A stretch of DNA of 11,533 bases. Source: Burkholderiaceae bacterium (GTDB lineage: Bacteria; Pseudomonadota; Gammaproteobacteria; Burkholderiales; Burkholderiaceae_D). Of this stretch, positions 7,351-11,533 are shown piece by piece. The notes under the pieces were generated by a model that was not told where the DNA came from, made no database searches, and worked only from the letters and a program-made list of their open reading frames with translations. Every line of letters begins with the position of its first letter. Within the stretch, counting starts at the first letter, position 1. Position numbers and translations under genes: made by a program. The stretch lies in the NCBI GenBank assembly GCA_014379395.1, contig JACMLV010000896.1:1-11533 (forward strand). Reading direction: 5' to 3'.

Positions 7351-7378
7351 GGTGGGGCCGCCGAGGTGGGGCCGCCGA
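7351..7378. repeat. Perfect 14-bp tandem duplication
   Basis: GGTGGGGCCGCCGA occurs twice head to tail (7351-7364 and 7365-7378) with no mismatch, followed by GG as if a third copy began. It adjoins the large inverted repeat at 7384-7428 and seems to be part of the same intergenic element. Confidence 0.9.
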
Positions 7379-7383
7379 GGCAT

Positions 7384-7428
7384 GCTTTTGTGCCCACGCG
7401 GAAGCGTGCACCGCGTGGGCACAAAAGC
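7384..7428. repeat. Large perfect inverted repeat, candidate REP-type intergenic element
   Basis: Arms of 18 bases, GCTTTTGTGCCCACGCGG at 7384-7401 and its exact reverse complement at 7411-7428, enclose a nine-base loop. Outside them, TAGTGTGGG (7344-7352) and CCCACCCTA (7433-7441) form a second, imperfect pair, so the whole element spans about 7341-7442. An alternative inner hairpin, CACGC-GGAA-GCGTG (7395-7408), competes with the large one. There is no T-run, and pckG already has its own terminator, so this is unlikely to be a simple terminator. The GTAGGGTGGGCAC-like outer sequence resembles intergenic repeats I associate with Oxalobacteraceae, but that is recollection, not a search. Confidence 0.8.
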
Positions 7429-7496
7429 GGTGCCCACCCTAGGAACTGCGATGGTGGCCGGACGGGATGGCCGTTGAGAACGTCTTTTTGAATGAT

Positions 7497-7733
7497 TCAC
7501 GGGGCAAAGCTGGTTTCCGCAGCGGCCTCGAATTCCCGATTGACTCGCGCGCTTTCTGCGCCAAGCCGGCGCGACAAAAATCGCATGCGTGCCGCGATCT
7601 GGCGCTCGTTCTTTTCCCGTACCGCCTCGCTGATATATGCGGATAGAGGCAGGTTGGCCGATTTGGCGAAAAACCTCGTTTGCTCGGCGAACTCAAATGA
7701 TGCACGGAAGGTTAATGTTTTCCTCGACACCAT
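7497..7733 (-). CDS. Small ribbon-helix-helix protein, antitoxin-like, without partner
   Basis: The 78-residue basic protein has a ribbon-helix-helix (MetJ/Arc/CopG) layout: a short beta strand RKTLTFRAS (4-12), helix A at about 13-25, a turn NLPLS, and helix B SAYISEAVREKNER (31-44), followed by a charged helical tail that in antitoxins binds the toxin. Such proteins dimerise, bind operator DNA and usually repress their own toxin-antitoxin operon. A strong ribosome site AAGGAG lies seven bases before ATG 7733 (minus strand), which supports a real gene. TATAAA at 7768-7773 is a possible -10, and uvrA ends 56 bases upstream on the same strand. Codons such as AGG, TTA and CTA are unlike the GC-rich neighbours, suggesting acquisition. 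No toxin-like frame follows; the repeat element begins within about 55 bases. It could be a solitary antitoxin or a remnant; the toxin family is unknown. Confidence 0.75.
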   Translation of the reverse strand: MVSRKTLTFRASFEFAEQTRFFAKSANLPLSAYISEAVREKNERQIAARMRFLSRRLGAESARVNREFEAAAETSFAP

Positions 7734-7789
7734 GATTGCTCTCCTTGGGGTGCATGTCGCTGTCAACTTTATACCTTCCCCGAACGCGC

Positions 7790-10687
<2,898 letters not shown>

Positions 10688-10767
10688 GTGCCTTGCTTTC
10701 TGTAGTGATGCGAGGCCGGCGCGCGCCAAAACCAGCGATAACGGAGGCCAAAAACGGTCAACCCAGT

Positions 10768-10773
10768 ACTATA
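10768..10773 (-). promoter_or_regulatory. Candidate -10 element for uvrA
   Basis: On the minus strand, GGCTATAGTACTGG contains TATAGT, five of six to consensus, ending 80 bases before the uvrA start. No good -35 is visible. It is about 90 bases from the LexA site, rather far for direct repression, so another promoter at the operator (TATTAT on the minus strand, 10868-10873) may be the SOS-controlled one. Confidence 0.4.
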
Positions 10774-10859
10774 GCCGGGTTTCGTTGCGTCCGCGCTGAC
10801 TTGGCCCCGGCCGCGGCCGGCGCGGCCGCTTGACGCCAAGTGATGCGGTCTGGCGCCGA

Positions 10860-10879
10860 CACTGTATATAATAACAGTA
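10860..10879. promoter_or_regulatory. LexA operator (SOS box) between uvrA and ssb
   Basis: CACTGTATATAATAACAGTA has the exact CTGT-N8-ACAG core and matches the 20-base E. coli consensus at 16 positions by eye. Inside it, TATAAT (10867-10872) is a perfect plus-strand -10, so LexA binding could directly block a promoter reading towards ssb, although no good -35 is seen. E. coli also places a LexA site between divergent uvrA and ssb. Confidence 0.92.
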
Positions 10880-10986
10880 TTTGGGGCGGCGTTTCCGTTA
10901 TGACATAAGCACTTTTGGCCGCGAACCGGGCGGCCGGCGGCGGTGGGCGGGCACCGAAATGGGGTGCTTTGGGCGAGGCGCTGGCT

Positions 10987-10992
10987 TATAAT
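10987..10992 (+). promoter_or_regulatory. Candidate -10 element of the main ssb promoter
   Basis: GGCTTATAATCCCCG contains a perfect TATAAT 62 bases before the ssb start. The -35 region is poor (GTGCTT at 17 bases). It lies about 107 bases downstream of the LexA site and so may be the LexA-independent promoter that keeps ssb constantly expressed. Confidence 0.55.
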
Positions 10993-11054
10993 CCCCGTCT
11001 GATAAAAAATCTATCGCGTTGCGGCTTGCCGCCGCAGTTCAACAGGAGTTATTC

Positions 11055-11533
11055 ATGGCATCAGTGAACAAAGTCATCATCGTCGGCAATTTGGGGCGCG
11101 ATCCGGAGATCCGCTACATGCCGAGCGGCGACGCGATCGCCAACATCGCCGTCGCGACCTCGTACAAATCGAAGGACCGCAACACCGGCGAGCAAAAAGA
11201 GCAGACCGAATGGCACCGCATCTCGTTCTTCGGCCGCCTGGCCGAGATCGTCGGCCAGTACCTGAAAAAGGGCTCGTCGGTCTACGTCGAAGGGCGCCTG
11301 CAAACGCGCAAGTACACGGACAAGGATGGCGTCGAGAAATACGCGACCGACATCATCGCGGAAAACATGCAGATGTTGGGTGGCCGTCAAGGCATGGGCG
11401 GCGACTCGATGGACGACGGCGCCGGTTCGTACGAGAGCAGCCGGCCGGCGCCTGCCCCGCGCCAGCAGCAGTCCGCGCCGCCACCGCGCCCAGCGCCAAA
11501 ACCGGCGCCGACTTTTTCGGACATGGACGACGA
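11055..11533 (+). CDS. ssb: Single-stranded DNA-binding protein (cut at the window end)
   Basis: SSB coats single-stranded DNA as a tetramer during replication, repair and recombination and recruits partners through its acidic tip. The first 159 codons are present. The OB-fold domain covers about residues 1-110, with the opening VNKVIIVGNLGRDPEIRYMPSG, then TEWHRISFFGRLAEIVGQYLKKG and VYVEGRLQTRKY. A glycine-, proline- and glutamine-rich linker follows from about 112 to 153. The last visible residues are FSDMDDD, so only the final few codons (expected IPF) lie beyond the window. ATG 11055 has AGGAG at 11044-11048, six bases upstream. It is divergent from uvrA, with a LexA site and a strong -10 in between. 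Identification is secure. Confidence 0.97.
   Translation, partial: MASVNKVIIVGNLGRDPEIRYMPSGDAIANIAVATSYKSKDRNTGEQKEQTEWHRISFFGRLAEIVGQYLKKGSSVYVEGRLQTRKYTDKDGVEKYATDIIAENMQMLGGRQGMGGDSMDDGAGSYESSRPAPAPRQQQSAPPPRPAPKPAPTFSDMDD

Larger units (their letters stand above)
10688..11054. other. uvrA-ssb divergent control region
   Basis: These 367 bases hold no convincing gene. They contain a candidate uvrA -10 (10768-10773, minus), a 14-base palindrome CCGGCCGCGGCCGG (10807-10820), the LexA site (10860-10879), a G-rich stretch with runs at 10945-10947, 10949-10951, 10961-10964 and 10971-10973, a GCACC/GGTGC hairpin (10951-10967), and a strong ssb -10 (10987-10992). Some betaproteobacteria carry a transporter gene between uvrA and ssb; none is present here. 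Confidence 0.7.

Noticed and set aside
5364..7424. Very long open frame on the minus strand opposite pckG
   Set aside because: It mirrors the pckG codon pattern in GC-rich DNA, its product is low-complexity and rich in Arg, Gly and Val, and pckG is certain.
7341..7442. CRISPR array or insertion sequence
   Set aside because: There are only two adjacent direct repeats without spacers, and no transposase or target-site duplication is seen.
7174..7500. GTG-started minus-strand frame overlapping the stop of the RHH gene, as a toxin would
   Set aside because: It runs through the inverted repeat and the pckG terminator into the pckG 3' end and shows no toxin-family pattern.
7761..7766. Perfect TTGACA on the minus strand upstream of the RHH gene as a -35
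   Set aside because: No -10-like hexamer lies 16-18 bases downstream before the ribosome site; it is probably chance.

Overview
The window looks like chromosomal DNA from a high-GC betaproteobacterium, most likely Oxalobacteraceae (Massilia, Duganella or Janthinobacterium type). This rests on the GC-rich codon use, the style of the encoded proteins, a GTP-type PEP carboxykinase, and promoter -10 elements such as GGCTTATAAT and GTGTACAAT. The genus is inferred; no database search was possible.

Layout from left to right: the 3' end of a MOFRL-type glycerate 2-kinase (1-357); dinB for DNA polymerase IV behind a near-consensus LexA operator (405-424, gene 471-1556); rdgC (1657-2553), ended by a perfect palindromic terminator (2588-2612) that also serves the convergent half-length asparaginase gene (2635-3120, minus). 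A divergently transcribed unknown gene (3272-4030) follows. It ends one base from the stop codon of a convergent D-2-hydroxyacid dehydrogenase gene (4032-5042, minus). After a 345-base control region comes pckG (5388-7250) with a strong hairpin terminator (7269-7302). Next is a 14-bp tandem duplication and an 18-bp-arm inverted repeat that looks like a REP-type intergenic element. A small ribbon-helix-helix protein gene without a toxin partner (7497-7733, minus) lies between it and uvrA (7790-10687, minus). A 367-base divergent control region with a second LexA operator (10860-10879) separates uvrA from ssb (11055 to the window end, cut just before its acidic tip).

Two themes run through the window. 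One is DNA damage tolerance and repair: Pol IV, RdgC, UvrA and SSB, with LexA sites at dinB and between uvrA and ssb, the latter arranged as in E. coli. The other is central and organic-acid metabolism: glycerate kinase, 2-hydroxyacid dehydrogenase, PEP carboxykinase and an asparaginase-like protein. Most genes appear to be separate transcription units.

I found no convincing undescribed multi-gene system. The items most worth a second look are the REP-like element, the solitary antitoxin-like gene beside it, a 15-bp triplication inside uvrA that adds five-residue repeats before the first zinc module, the single-domain asparaginase, and the unknown gene with a possible SH3/Tudor-like N-terminus.
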